35,859 bases of DNA, taken from NCBI GenBank assembly GCA_049276515.1, contig JBASWO010000163.1, forward strand, positions 1 through 35,859. Reading direction: 5' to 3'. Each line of letters starts with the position of its first letter. The stretch's first letter is position 1. The notes below the pieces were generated by a model that saw only the letters and a program-made list of their open reading frames with translations, was not told where the DNA came from and ran no database searches. Below are positions 23,389 through 32,399 of this stretch, piece after piece. A program made the translations under genes and the position numbers. Source of the DNA: JAATFY01 sp049276515. GTDB taxonomy: Bacteria > Pseudomonadota > Alphaproteobacteria > UBA9219.

Positions 23389-25131
23389 TTAACGAGCATG
23401 CCGTGACGCTGCTTCTTCGATGAGCAGCGCAGCACCCATATTGGCATCAACGGCATTGCGTCGGATCAGATCAACGATTGATTGCCGGCGGGCCATATAA
23501 ATAGTGCCGGGAACATCGACAATTGAAGAGGTTACGTTGGAGACCATCATTTCTGTAATAGCACGGCGGCTCGCCTGATCTTCGGGTGGGAACATCGCTT
23601 CAAGAGCAAGCGTACGACCTAGGAAGCCTGTGTGATTGCACAAATCACACCCTTCGCGATTAGCAAGGGCCACATATTCTTCTGGTTTAATACCAATATC
23701 ACTGCAACGTTCTTGCTCTTTAAAGACGTCGATCGCTTGCTCAGTCTTATGACAAGCAGGACATACTGTTTTGACAAGACGCTGTGAAAGACTGGCGACC
23801 AAAGCGTGACCCAAAATATAGAGACCGCTGGTACGATAAGCAGAGCTCAAGAAACCATCGATACGATCGAGCGTATGCAAAGCATCCACAGAGTGAACGG
23901 TGGTGATAACCAAGTGGCCTGATTCCGTGGCGCGCAACGCTGCTTCCACTGTATCACTGTCACGCATTTCGCCGACGATGATAACGTCAGGATCGTGACG
24001 CATGAGAGCACGAATAATTTCAGCGATACTATTGGCCGAGCCATCGGTCACTGAGGTCTGATCAACCAAAGGCATGTCATATTCAACTGGTGCTTCAACG
24101 GAATAAACTGCACGCGATGCGCGATCAATTTCTTGAATAATACCGTAAAGAGTTGTCGATTTACCGGAACCGGTTGGTCCCGAAACCACAATCAAACCAC
24201 CGTCTTTGGTATGACCTTGGATGGTCTTACGCAAACGATCGGCGACTTGCGGTGCATGCATAAAGAGTTCATCGAAACTACGTAAATTTTCACGATCAAG
24301 AAGACGCATCGTCAGTTTTTGACCCGATGGCGCAATAGGTAAAGCCGCAACACGAACGTCGATCATACGGCCCTGCCATTCGAAGGCTAAACGTCCGTCT
24401 TGAGGATGTTGACGATCGGCTGCGTCCATCTTGGCGTCGGTTTTGATGCGCGTCACAATCGGCGCCATAACGCGGGCTGGGACCAAATGCTTATAAACGA
24501 GATCGCCGTCAACACGGTAACGGATCCAACAACGTGCATCATCGTCAAGCAGCGTCAAATGAATGTCCGATGTACGGCTTTCGAGTGCTTCGGCAAGAAT
24601 ATCGGTCACAGCTTGTTCAACCAGCATGGCGTCATCAGGATCTTTAGCGAGCCCTGATAAAAGGCGTAAAAGACGCTCACCCGCCATTTCGCTTTGCTCA
24701 CGCATAAGGCGTGCGAGTTCGGCGCGATCCCAAGGCTCAACATCAACGCTTTCTACGTCACGATTAGCGCGTTGTAAGGCGCTCGTAATACGGAAAAGAT
24801 CGGCGTCATCAACGCGATCACCCACGGCAATGCGCAAAACACCATTACGAACTTCGAGCAAACATAGGCCCATCGCCGCCTGATTGGCGCTCGACACATA
24901 CAAGCGCAAAGCCTGCATGGTCAGATCTTCTTTAGAGCCACCTTTGGTTTTAGCACGAGCTTTGCTATCCCCAGCAAAACCATTACGACGTAAAATTTCT
25001 TCAATTGTAAAATGGCGACCGTTGGCACGGCGCATGGATTGTTCAGCTAGCGCAAGATCATAATGGCGCGGTTTAATTTTAACGGCATCCGCTTCGACTG
25101 GTAACGTCTGAGGCGGTTGAATTTCATTCAT
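23389..25131 (-). CDS. GspE/PilQ-type pilus assembly ATPase
   Basis: 580 residues, the motor of the machine. An N-terminal domain (about 1-160) is followed by a T2SSE domain with Walker A GPTGSGKST (about 318-326), Asp box and Walker B DVIIVGEMRDSDT, and the His box TTVHSVDALHTLDR. A C-terminal zinc tetracysteine follows: CPAC near 460 and CDLC near 500. That combination is seen in extension ATPases (GspE/PilB) and not in retraction PilT. No PilT homologue lies in the window. Its ATG overlaps the stop of the upstream Ig-PilP gene by four bases. Confidence 0.93.
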   Translation of the reverse strand: MNEIQPPQTLPVEADAVKIKPRHYDLALAEQSMRRANGRHFTIEEILRRNGFAGDSKARAKTKGGSKEDLTMQALRLYVSSANQAAMGLCLLEVRNGVLRIAVGDRVDDADLFRITSALQRANRDVESVDVEPWDRAELARLMREQSEMAGERLLRLLSGLAKDPDDAMLVEQAVTDILAEALESRTSDIHLTLLDDDARCWIRYRVDGDLVYKHLVPARVMAPIVTRIKTDAKMDAADRQHPQDGRLAFEWQGRMIDVRVAALPIAPSGQKLTMRLLDRENLRSFDELFMHAPQVADRLRKTIQGHTKDGGLIVVSGPTGSGKSTTLYGIIQEIDRASRAVYSVEAPVEYDMPLVDQTSVTDGSANSIAEIIRALMRHDPDVIIVGEMRDSDTVEAALRATESGHLVITTVHSVDALHTLDRIDGFLSSAYRTSGLYILGHALVASLSQRLVKTVCPACHKTEQAIDVFKEQERCSDIGIKPEEYVALANREGCDLCNHTGFLGRTLALEAMFPPEDQASRRAITEMMVSNVTSSIVDVPGTIYMARRQSIVDLIRRNAVDANMGAALLIEEAASRHAR

Positions 25132-26573
25132 GGCATGACCCCGCCGCCAGGATTAGTCACCAAAGGCGTTGCACTCGCAGATGGTGGCATAGAAGATGGC
25201 GATGGTGGGACACCAGCTGGCGTTAAGGTTGGTGGTGAGCTAGCCGTTGCACTCGCACCGGGTAGAGGAACAGAATTACCTAAGGATGAACGTGGTGAAG
25301 GCGAGGACGCACCAGGCACATAAGAGGAATCCACCCCTGTCTGGCTCGAGCTCGCGCGTGTTAATTCAGGGGCTGGAGCCAATGTCAGATTTTTCTTTTT
25401 GCCATCGATCATGACATCAGCCGATTTACCCATAATGGCGGTAACGCGACCCTTTTTTGATCCCATCTCAAATTCTTCGCCGGCGCCAACAACGGCTGTT
25501 GTGCCATCCGGTAGTAAAAGCACAACACGATTGCCTACGGTGCCAATGAGGCGCAGCGTTCCGCTCGGCGCAGAAACTGGTGCTTCAGGCGGAGGGCTTC
25601 CTAGCACTTCGGAGGAAAGTGGAGCGACATTTCCTGATGCAATGCTAGCTAAATCACTCGGGCTTGGTGGCAAGGGCGCATTACCTCTTTGCTCAAAGGT
25701 AACTCTGCTTGCATCTCGACCTGTGGCACCTGTCGTACCCGTTGCCGCTGTTCCGCCTTTGGCATTGCCGCGAATAGGGATGACCGCAAAACCCAAACGA
25801 CCGCTATGACGAATAATAAGATCTGTTGATATTTGACCGCGATCTTGCGGTGACCAGACCAATGTTACCGGGCAAGATTCGCCCTGTTTTAATTCCATAT
25901 CAATAGCGCAACCTTGCTCAAGTCTTATTAAACCACTGCCCGCTTCAATGACATCAATGGAATAAAGCGTAATAGGCTCAGGGCTGTCATTGACCATAAG
26001 CGCCGAACGTACAGCTTTGCCGCCCACTTCGACGTCACCGAAATTGACGGGTGCCACATCCTTATTGCTTACGGCAAGACCAGATTCTTTTTTATCACCA
26101 CTGGCGATCGTGCCACTTGTTTTGCCTATGATTTTGGCGCGCGCGATACGTCCGGCGCCATCATGGGTCATAAGAACGTCCACATTCCAAGGACCTGGAC
26201 TTGTTGGTGTGGCCGAAACTTCCACGCTGCAGCGGCTAGCCGCGGGTATGCTGCCTTGCTTTGAGCAATCATCGTTAGCAATTTCAGTTATGACATTGCC
26301 ATCGCCATTGACCGTTAGCTTTTCGATTTTGAGAGGTTGATTGGTTTGATTGACAAAGAAAAGCGTCGTGCGACGCGCCACATTCAAAACAGACTCGCCC
26401 GTTTCGATTTCAGCTTTGGGTTCAACGCGCACTGCTCCATCGCCTGTGCTACCTGCTGCACCCGGATCCATAAAAGCGGCATCACGAGCAGCAAAAACGT
26501 TTGATGTGGTCAGCGCTAAAAGAAGTAAACCCGTACCCAAGCGCCGAAAGACTGCGGCTGACTTCAGGCTCAT
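25128..26573 (-). CDS. Secreted protein with two Ig-like domains and a PilP-like domain
   Basis: 481 residues. Signal peptide (GLLLLALTTSNVFA), then two similar beta-rich Ig-like domains at about 60-152 and 170-270. Each holds a cysteine pair twelve residues apart (103/115 and 222/234), suggesting disulfides and a duplication. A low-complexity linker leads to a PilP-like domain at about 340-400 (LIGTVGNRVVLLLPDGTTAV, GRVTAIMGKSADVMIDG), and a Ser/Pro/Thr-rich tail follows. PilP domains join the inner-membrane platform to the secretin, so this protein is the likely periplasmic connector. R64 PilP is about 150 residues, so the Ig part is an unusual addition. It overlaps both neighbouring genes by four bases. 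Confidence 0.75.
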   Translation of the reverse strand: MSLKSAAVFRRLGTGLLLLALTTSNVFAARDAAFMDPGAAGSTGDGAVRVEPKAEIETGESVLNVARRTTLFFVNQTNQPLKIEKLTVNGDGNVITEIANDDCSKQGSIPAASRCSVEVSATPTSPGPWNVDVLMTHDGAGRIARAKIIGKTSGTIASGDKKESGLAVSNKDVAPVNFGDVEVGGKAVRSALMVNDSPEPITLYSIDVIEAGSGLIRLEQGCAIDMELKQGESCPVTLVWSPQDRGQISTDLIIRHSGRLGFAVIPIRGNAKGGTAATGTTGATGRDASRVTFEQRGNAPLPPSPSDLASIASGNVAPLSSEVLGSPPPEAPVSAPSGTLRLIGTVGNRVVLLLPDGTTAVVGAGEEFEMGSKKGRVTAIMGKSADVMIDGKKKNLTLAPAPELTRASSSQTGVDSSYVPGASSPSPRSSLGNSVPLPGASATASSPPTLTPAGVPPSPSSMPPSASATPLVTNPGGGVMP

Positions 26574-28342
26574 GGTTGCCCTCCACCCGCCACGGAACTC
26601 GAGGGCTGCCTCATATCATCAAAGGCATGACTAAAGCCGCGCTGCATGAGACGTCGATCAACAACAGCGGCATCATCAGATGGTGCAAGCGCGATATCAC
26701 TGGTGCGGAAAGGAATATCTGGCTGGGCCGGTATGTCAGCTACTGGTGTTGGGACGGGAGCTGCTTTTGCATCCTTTTCTGATGGAGGAACCGCTAAAGC
26801 TTGCGGACCATCTTTGTCGATAAAGACTGCATCAGGTAAAGGCTTCGACGTTTCTTTTTTCTTTTTATCAGCAATTTGCTGTTTATCTGAGAAGAGAACG
26901 ACGGACGGCTTAACAACAATAACCAATTCGCGGTTCTGCAAGGTTTCATCACCGTACATAGGTAAGCGTGCATCTCCAGGCAAAGGAATGCCTTGGCGCG
27001 CGCTATTATCAGAAGATGTGACCAGTCCTGCGAGAACAAGATTGTCGCCGGGGCGAACACGAATGACTGTGCTCATCTTTTCATCGGTTGTTTGTGGCAG
27101 ATTAATTGTACCGCCGCCGCTCGCTGTTGGATTGAGGCTGACAAGATTGATCAACGTCAAATCAAGATTGGCAAAGACCACGCCATTTTCATATGAACCC
27201 GCGACATTCACTGTCAGGCCCGTATCAATACTATCGGTATTGACCGTGTTGCTACCAACACCGGATGTAGAATTTGGATTGGTTGTACCGCTGACGTTGG
27301 TGGCTGAAACCAGCTGACCAACTTGAGAGATATAACGCTGCGTACCACCAACCTTCAATTCGGCCGAAGACCCAGAGACAAAGGTGACTTGCGGATTACT
27401 GATTGTCTGCAAACGGCCCTGGGTTGAGAGGAAGCCTGCAAGCGCATTGATGTTGATACGACCACTTGTCACAGCACCAAGACTGACAGCGCCTGCAGTT
27501 CCGGCAACGGCGGTTAACCTGCTTAAGCTGGATAGGTTTGTTAAAGCCTCTTCAGGTCCGATACGACCAAGCTTGAAGGTTGTCCAGTTGATGCCTTGTG
27601 AATTTTCTTTATTGAGCGTTACTTCCCAAATATACAGCTGCATTACAACCAAAGGCCGTCCATTGCGCAACTGTTCAAGATATTTCTTTACACGACCCTG
27701 TCCTTCGACATCGGTTGTGTAAATGAGATTGCCGCCCTGATCATCAACTTGGATTTTGCTGCCGCCTGTTAGTTGATTGAGGGCCTCAACCATGCTGTTG
27801 GCTGAACTTGCGCTGGTTGAGCTGGTTGATCCTGTTGATTTAGCAATCGGCGGCAAGCTTACAACAAAGGTTTCTTTTTCCTGCAATTCAAGCGTGCCGT
27901 TACGGTAGGCACAGAAAACTTTTGCAGCACTACAAATTCTCTCAACAACTTTGGGTAAAGGGCCGCTGAGATTCATCACTGTAACGAGGCGATTTCCAAG
28001 CTGCCCCGTATTCCATGACAATGAAACATCTGTTCCACTCAAAACAGCTTGAAGCGCCGCTGTGATAGGTACAGCACTTAAATTGGTTGTTGGAATAATG
28101 ATGCTGCCTGGCAGATCCTCGCCTTCAGATAAGCGATGTTCATGGAGCGCTGTGCCAAGATCAAGGGTCATGATGGCAGGGTCATCTGCGCCACGTACAG
28201 TTTCATCAGCTGAAGGAATTTCAGCAACTTCCGGATCACGACCAGAAGTTCTTTTAGCATTTGGAATATCGGCACCAGCGCAACCAAAGAGGCTGAGAAC
28301 AAGAACCAGAGCCGTTAATTTTTTTACCTTAGTCTGGATCAC
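26570..28342 (-). CDS. pilN: PilN-family lipoprotein secretin of type IVb pilus
   Basis: Outer-membrane channel for the pilus, 590 residues, GTG start at 28342 with AGGAG nine bases ahead. Lipobox LSLFGC puts the acylated Cys at residue 21. Residues about 90-240 are N-type ring-building domains (LVTVMNLSGPLPKVVERIC). Residues about 240-480 are the secretin beta domain (NPQVTFVSGSSAELKVGG, MSTVIRVRPGDNLVLAGLV, RELVIVVKPSVVLF). A hydrophilic tail of about 110 residues, rich in Lys, Asp and Pro, is longer than expected. It is the first gene of the pilus operon, diverging from hpnA across 209 bases. Confidence 0.85.
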   Translation of the reverse strand: MIQTKVKKLTALVLVLSLFGCAGADIPNAKRTSGRDPEVAEIPSADETVRGADDPAIMTLDLGTALHEHRLSEGEDLPGSIIIPTTNLSAVPITAALQAVLSGTDVSLSWNTGQLGNRLVTVMNLSGPLPKVVERICSAAKVFCAYRNGTLELQEKETFVVSLPPIAKSTGSTSSTSASSANSMVEALNQLTGGSKIQVDDQGGNLIYTTDVEGQGRVKKYLEQLRNGRPLVVMQLYIWEVTLNKENSQGINWTTFKLGRIGPEEALTNLSSLSRLTAVAGTAGAVSLGAVTSGRININALAGFLSTQGRLQTISNPQVTFVSGSSAELKVGGTQRYISQVGQLVSATNVSGTTNPNSTSGVGSNTVNTDSIDTGLTVNVAGSYENGVVFANLDLTLINLVSLNPTASGGGTINLPQTTDEKMSTVIRVRPGDNLVLAGLVTSSDNSARQGIPLPGDARLPMYGDETLQNRELVIVVKPSVVLFSDKQQIADKKKKETSKPLPDAVFIDKDGPQALAVPPSEKDAKAAPVPTPVADIPAQPDIPFRTSDIALAPSDDAAVVDRRLMQRGFSHAFDDMRQPSSSVAGGGQP

Positions 28343-28538
28343 CTGATGCTTCTCCTAAGCCTTCGTTCGAGCCTTCATGGAACCAAGGCCGCGCATGCGG
28401 GAATGCAGCGCTGACAGGCTCATCCACGCTCTATTAGTTAAGAGATTCCAGGTTTATATTTCGTTAACCGAGTTTAATAGCTATAAGATTGATTCAAGGC
28501 TAGAAATCAGCCAGTTAGCTCCTGAACGAAACCTAGTT

Positions 28539-28544
28539 TATAAA
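28539..28544 (+). promoter_or_regulatory. Possible -10 element placing hpnA on a leaderless transcript
   Basis: TATAAA lies seven bases before the hpnA ATG (28552) and no Shine-Dalgarno sequence is present there. Transcription from it would start at or next to the ATG. The -35 region (TTAGCT at 28515-28520, 18-base spacer) is weak. The rest of 28343-28551 holds no ORF; a TTAACC half-site at 28464 is noted under rejected items. Confidence 0.3.
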
Positions 28545-28551
28545 GCTTTTT

Positions 28552-29550
28552 ATGACTGCTCAGCCAACCACCTTCATCACTGGCGCCACAGGCTTTGTGG
28601 GTGCCGCCGTAGCTAGAACCCTTATTGCTCAAGGCCATAGGTTGCGAGTCTTGTCACGACCTCGAAACGATCGCAGAAATCTTGAAGGTTTGGATGTGGA
28701 GGTCATTGAAGGCGATCTCGCCAAACCCGAGACCTATCAAGAGGCCCTCAAAGGCTGCCAGGCTTTATTTCACGTCGCGGCCGACTACCGCATTTGGGTT
28801 CCCAATCCTGAGGCCATGAACCGTATCAATATCGATGGCACCAAAGCCCTTCTCATGGCTGCCATGCAGGCTGGTATTGAGCGGATCGTTTATACGAGCT
28901 CTGTTGCGACACTCGGTAAAACAGATGACGGCAGCCCGGCTGATGAAACGACCGCCGTTACTTTTGAGGATATGGTTGGTGTTTATAAAAAATCAAAATA
29001 CCTTGCCGAAGAAGAGGTTCAAAAACTTGTGCGCCTCCATCAGTGCCCGGTTGTTATTGTTAATCCTTCAACCCCCATTGGTCCCCGCGACATTAAACCA
29101 ACGCCAACGGGTCGTATCATTGTTGATGCCGTTAAAGGTTTAATCCCAGCTTATATTGACACAGGTCTTAATGTTGCCCATGTCGATGATGTTGCGAGGG
29201 GCCACTGGCTCGCCTTTGAGCGCGGCAAAATTGGCGAGCGCTATATTCTGGGCGGCGAAAATTTATCTCTGGGTGAAATTCTTACTCTCGTCGCAGAAAT
29301 GGTTGGCCGCCCTGCCCCCACAATCAAACTTTCACGCGAACTCATTTACCCGATTGCCATCGGCGCTGAATTTTTTGCGCGCATGACAGGTAAAGAACCT
29401 TTTGTCACGATTGATGCTTTACGCATGGCGAAGAAAAAAATGTTTTTCTCCACGACAAAAGCTGAACGAGATCTTGGCTATACATCGCGCCCAGGACAGC
29501 AGGCCATTGCGGATGCCATTAAATGGTTCCGCACCAATCATTATTGCTGA
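28552..29550 (+). CDS. hpnA: Hopanoid-associated sugar epimerase HpnA
   Basis: 332-residue short-chain dehydrogenase of the NAD-sugar epimerase group. NAD-binding TFITGATGFVGAAVAR at the N-terminus, catalytic VYTSSVATLG and the YKKSK (YxxxK) pair, and the HpnA-type middle PVVIVNPSTPIGPRDIKPTPTGR. It is usually the first gene of hopanoid clusters and is thought to supply or modify the sugar-derived hopanoid side chain. hpnB follows after six bases. No ribosome binding site is visible before the ATG. Confidence 0.93.
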   Translation: MTAQPTTFITGATGFVGAAVARTLIAQGHRLRVLSRPRNDRRNLEGLDVEVIEGDLAKPETYQEALKGCQALFHVAADYRIWVPNPEAMNRINIDGTKALLMAAMQAGIERIVYTSSVATLGKTDDGSPADETTAVTFEDMVGVYKKSKYLAEEEVQKLVRLHQCPVVIVNPSTPIGPRDIKPTPTGRIIVDAVKGLIPAYIDTGLNVAHVDDVARGHWLAFERGKIGERYILGGENLSLGEILTLVAEMVGRPAPTIKLSRELIYPIAIGAEFFARMTGKEPFVTIDALRMAKKKMFFSTTKAERDLGYTSRPGQQAIADAIKWFRTNHYC

Positions 29551-29556
29551 GTTCTC

Positions 29557-30708
29557 ATGATTGATTTAGCCACGCTTCTTTCAATTTTGGGTTTGCTCGC
29601 TTGGTGCTATTTAGCCTTATTTCATGGGCATTTTTGGAAGGTTGTGTTGCCAGCCCCCTCACCTCAACCCACGGCATGGCCAAGCGTTGATATTATCGTT
29701 CCCGCCCGCAATGAAGCCCTTTCTTTACCACAAACATTGCCATCACTTTTAAAACAAGATTACCCTGGTTTATGGCGCGTGATTTTAGTTGATGATCATA
29801 GTGAAGATGGCACGAGCGCTATCGCACAACAATGTGCCGCTGACACCAAAGCTCAAGATAAATTAATTATTCTTGCCGCCCCCGATCTTGCGCAAGGTTG
29901 GAGTGGTAAAGTTGCTGCTATGAATACAGCCACAACACAGAGTGACGCTGATTACATTCTTTTCACAGATGCAGATATTGCTCACACGACAAGTAGCCTG
30001 CGTGAGTTGGTGGCACGCGCTCAAGATAAGAAGCATGCCCTCACCTCGCTGATGGTGAAATTGAATTGCACAAGCTTTGCCGAAAAATTATTGGTACCAG
30101 CTTTCGTCTATTTCTTTGCCATGCTCTATCCTTTTGCCAAAGCCAATAACCCCACCTCAAAAGTGGCGGCTGCAGCTGGTGGCGTCATGTTGGTACAGAG
30201 TAAGGCTCTCAAAAATATTGGTGGCTTACAGAAAATCAAATCGGCATTGATTGATGATTGCTCATTGGCGCGGGCCATCAAAGATTTTGGTGGTGATGAT
30301 GGAACACCAGCATCCATTGAATTAACACACACCAATACAGTCAAAAGCTTACGGATTTACCCCGAAATCAAAGATATTTGGCGCATGGTAGCGCGCACAG
30401 CTTTTACACAACTTCAAATGTCGCCCATTCTTTTGATTGGAACTGTTTTAGGTATGAGCATTCTTTTTCTCCTACCCATTCTTTTCATCCTCAGTGGTAC
30501 TTTGCTTGTGACTGTCACCAGTTTTATAACGTGCATGATCATGATTGGTCTTTATGTGCCGATGATACGCTTTTATAATCTGCCTTTAACCTGGGCTCTT
30601 ACATTACCGATAGCGGCGCTCATATATATAGGCGCCACCATCGACTCCGCACGGCTTTACTGGCAAGGTAAAGGCGGACAATGGAAGGGTCGCGCTCAAG
30701 CCTCATGA
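29557..30708 (+). CDS. hpnB: Hopanoid-associated glycosyltransferase HpnB
   Basis: 383-residue membrane GT2 enzyme. N-terminal membrane helix (LLSILGLLAWCYLALFHG), catalytic domain with VDIIVPARNEALSLPQTLP, VILVDDHSEDGTS and metal-binding FTDADIAH, then IDDCSLARAIK. Three C-terminal hydrophobic segments lie at about 275-365. Such HpnB proteins are found with hpnA in hopanoid operons and are presumed to act on the polar head group, although the exact acceptor is not settled. Overlap with hpnC depends on which hpnC start is used. Confidence 0.92.
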   Translation: MIDLATLLSILGLLAWCYLALFHGHFWKVVLPAPSPQPTAWPSVDIIVPARNEALSLPQTLPSLLKQDYPGLWRVILVDDHSEDGTSAIAQQCAADTKAQDKLIILAAPDLAQGWSGKVAAMNTATTQSDADYILFTDADIAHTTSSLRELVARAQDKKHALTSLMVKLNCTSFAEKLLVPAFVYFFAMLYPFAKANNPTSKVAAAAGGVMLVQSKALKNIGGLQKIKSALIDDCSLARAIKDFGGDDGTPASIELTHTNTVKSLRIYPEIKDIWRMVARTAFTQLQMSPILLIGTVLGMSILFLLPILFILSGTLLVTVTSFITCMIMIGLYVPMIRFYNLPLTWALTLPIAALIYIGATIDSARLYWQGKGGQWKGRAQAS

Positions 30709-31553
30709 CAACAATGACTGCAACAATGGATATCGATACAACCAGCGGTAAAAATCGCGACACAGAAAATTTTCCTGTGGGATCCGCTCTCATCCGTCCG
30801 GATTTACGCAAGCATGTCCATGCTTTTTATAATTTTGCTCGCGCAGCGGATGATATTAGCGATCACCCTCTGCTTGAGCCTCTTGAGAAAATTCGTCGTC
30901 TTGATCGCTTTGCTGTTGTGCTCACTGATAGATCACAAAATGATGTACCCAGTGCTGTTGGATTGCGTGATAGCTTGGATGAAACAGGTGTAACACCTCA
31001 GCATTCTCTTGATTTACTGGCCGCTTTTAAACGAGATGCGACGCAATTACGTTATGCTGATTGGGCCGATTTAATGGATTATTGCCGTTACTCGGCATCC
31101 CCTGTCGGACGCCATGTCCTTGCTCTCCATGGCATTGGTGAGGTGGCTTGGCCATCCAATGATGCACTGTGCTCAGCGCTTCAGGTGATTAATCACATCC
31201 AAGATTGCGCTGATGATTATCGCGAACTTGACCGCGTTTATATTCCACAAGATATCCTAAAGAGAAAAGGCGGCGTTACAGCCGATCTTTCCAACATCAA
31301 ATCCACAGATAGTCTCACAGCTACTTTACAAGAGATGCTTGATTTAGTTGATCCCCTTTTGATTGAAGCCCGTTATCTGCCGCGTCATGTGCCCGATTGG
31401 CGCCTTAAATGCGAAACATCTGTCATTTGTGTTTTAGCTGAAAATCTCGTCAAGCTTTTGCGTAAACGCGATCCGCTGAGCGACAATGTAAAGTTGAGTA
31501 AGTTTTCTATTACATGCTCTGGCATTAAAGGTGTGGTGCGGGCGTGGCTGTAG
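30705..31553 (+). CDS. hpnC: Hydroxysqualene synthase HpnC
   Basis: Converts presqualene diphosphate into hydroxysqualene. It has 282 residues from the ATG at 30705, which overlaps the hpnB stop (ATGA) and gives the usual short lead-in before TENFPVGS. An in-frame ATG at 30681, with AAGG upstream and a 28-base overlap, is the alternative. Family signatures are HAFYNFARAADDISDHP and HIQDCADDYRELDRVYIPQD, both characteristic of HpnC rather than of eukaryotic squalene synthase. It overlaps the hpnD GTG start by ten bases. Confidence 0.93.
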   Translation: MTTMTATMDIDTTSGKNRDTENFPVGSALIRPDLRKHVHAFYNFARAADDISDHPLLEPLEKIRRLDRFAVVLTDRSQNDVPSAVGLRDSLDETGVTPQHSLDLLAAFKRDATQLRYADWADLMDYCRYSASPVGRHVLALHGIGEVAWPSNDALCSALQVINHIQDCADDYRELDRVYIPQDILKRKGGVTADLSNIKSTDSLTATLQEMLDLVDPLLIEARYLPRHVPDWRLKCETSVICVLAENLVKLLRKRDPLSDNVKLSKFSITCSGIKGVVRAWL

Positions 31554-32398
31554 TTGCTTATCAGGATGCTTTGGCTGATGTAAAAGCTCGCGTCACGGCG
31601 TCGCGCTCATCTTTTCATGCCGGCATGGCGATTTTGCCAAAGGCACGTCGGGAAGCGATGTATGCGCTCTATGCTTTTTGCCGTGAAGTTGATGATATCG
31701 CCGATGATGGCGCAACGCTTGCAGTGCGCAAGCAAGGCCTTCAAGAATGGCGTGAACGCATTCAAAAACTCTTTCGTGGTGACCCGAGCGATAGCATCAC
31801 ATCCGCTCTTGCACCTGCCATTGCACAATTTGGCCTGATTGAAGGTGATTTTCAGGACATCATTGATGGCATGGACATGGATGCAGCCGAACCTCCGATA
31901 TGTGCTCCCGATATAGAAACACTCAATCTTTATTGTGATCGCGTTGCATCAGCTGTCGGTCGTGCCTCAGTACGTATTTTTGGTGATAGTGGTCCCGAGG
32001 CTCTCAATCTCTCGCACAATCTTGGTCGCGCTTTTCAGCTGACCAATATTCTGCGCGACTTAGCAGAAGATACTGCGCGTGGCCGTCTTTATCTGCCTGA
32101 GGAAATGTTAGTCGCACATGGTATCAAATCGCGCGTACCCCAAGAGGTTTTACGTGATCCCAAGCTTCCTGCTGTTTGCCGGGAACTGGCTCAACAGGCT
32201 CGCGCCAATTTCATCACGGCTGATCTCGCTATGTTAGCATGTAAGCCTGAAGCTATGCGTCCCGCTAGGGTCATGCGTGGTTATTATGGCGCCATTTTTG
32301 ATCAATTGATTGCCGAAGATTGGCGCGATTTTTCTAAACGTGTGACTTTACCGAAATGGAAGAAGCTTTGGATTGTTCTAAAGCATCTGATCAGCTGA
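31544..32398 (+). CDS. hpnD: Presqualene diphosphate synthase HpnD
   Basis: Joins two farnesyl diphosphates into presqualene diphosphate. It has 284 residues, GTG start inside the hpnC end. It carries the trans-isoprenyl aspartate motifs FCREVDDIADD and NILRDLAEDTARGRLYLP, plus SRSSFHAGM and YCDRVASAVGR, which match the HpnD branch. hpnE starts one base after its stop, so the three squalene genes are translated together. Confidence 0.94.
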   Translation: MAVVAYQDALADVKARVTASRSSFHAGMAILPKARREAMYALYAFCREVDDIADDGATLAVRKQGLQEWRERIQKLFRGDPSDSITSALAPAIAQFGLIEGDFQDIIDGMDMDAAEPPICAPDIETLNLYCDRVASAVGRASVRIFGDSGPEALNLSHNLGRAFQLTNILRDLAEDTARGRLYLPEEMLVAHGIKSRVPQEVLRDPKLPAVCRELAQQARANFITADLAMLACKPEAMRPARVMRGYYGAIFDQLIAEDWRDFSKRVTLPKWKKLWIVLKHLIS

Positions 32399-32399
32399 G

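Noticed and set aside
26646..27317. A 223-codon open frame on the plus strand opposite the secretin gene
   Set aside because: It is a long shadow frame, Ser/Arg/Thr-rich and low in complexity, with no family resemblance, while the opposite strand encodes a clear secretin.
28464..28477. TTAACC...TTAA upstream of the secretin and hpnA as a CtrA site
   Set aside because: Again six-base spacing; without conservation in relatives it is not distinguishable from chance.
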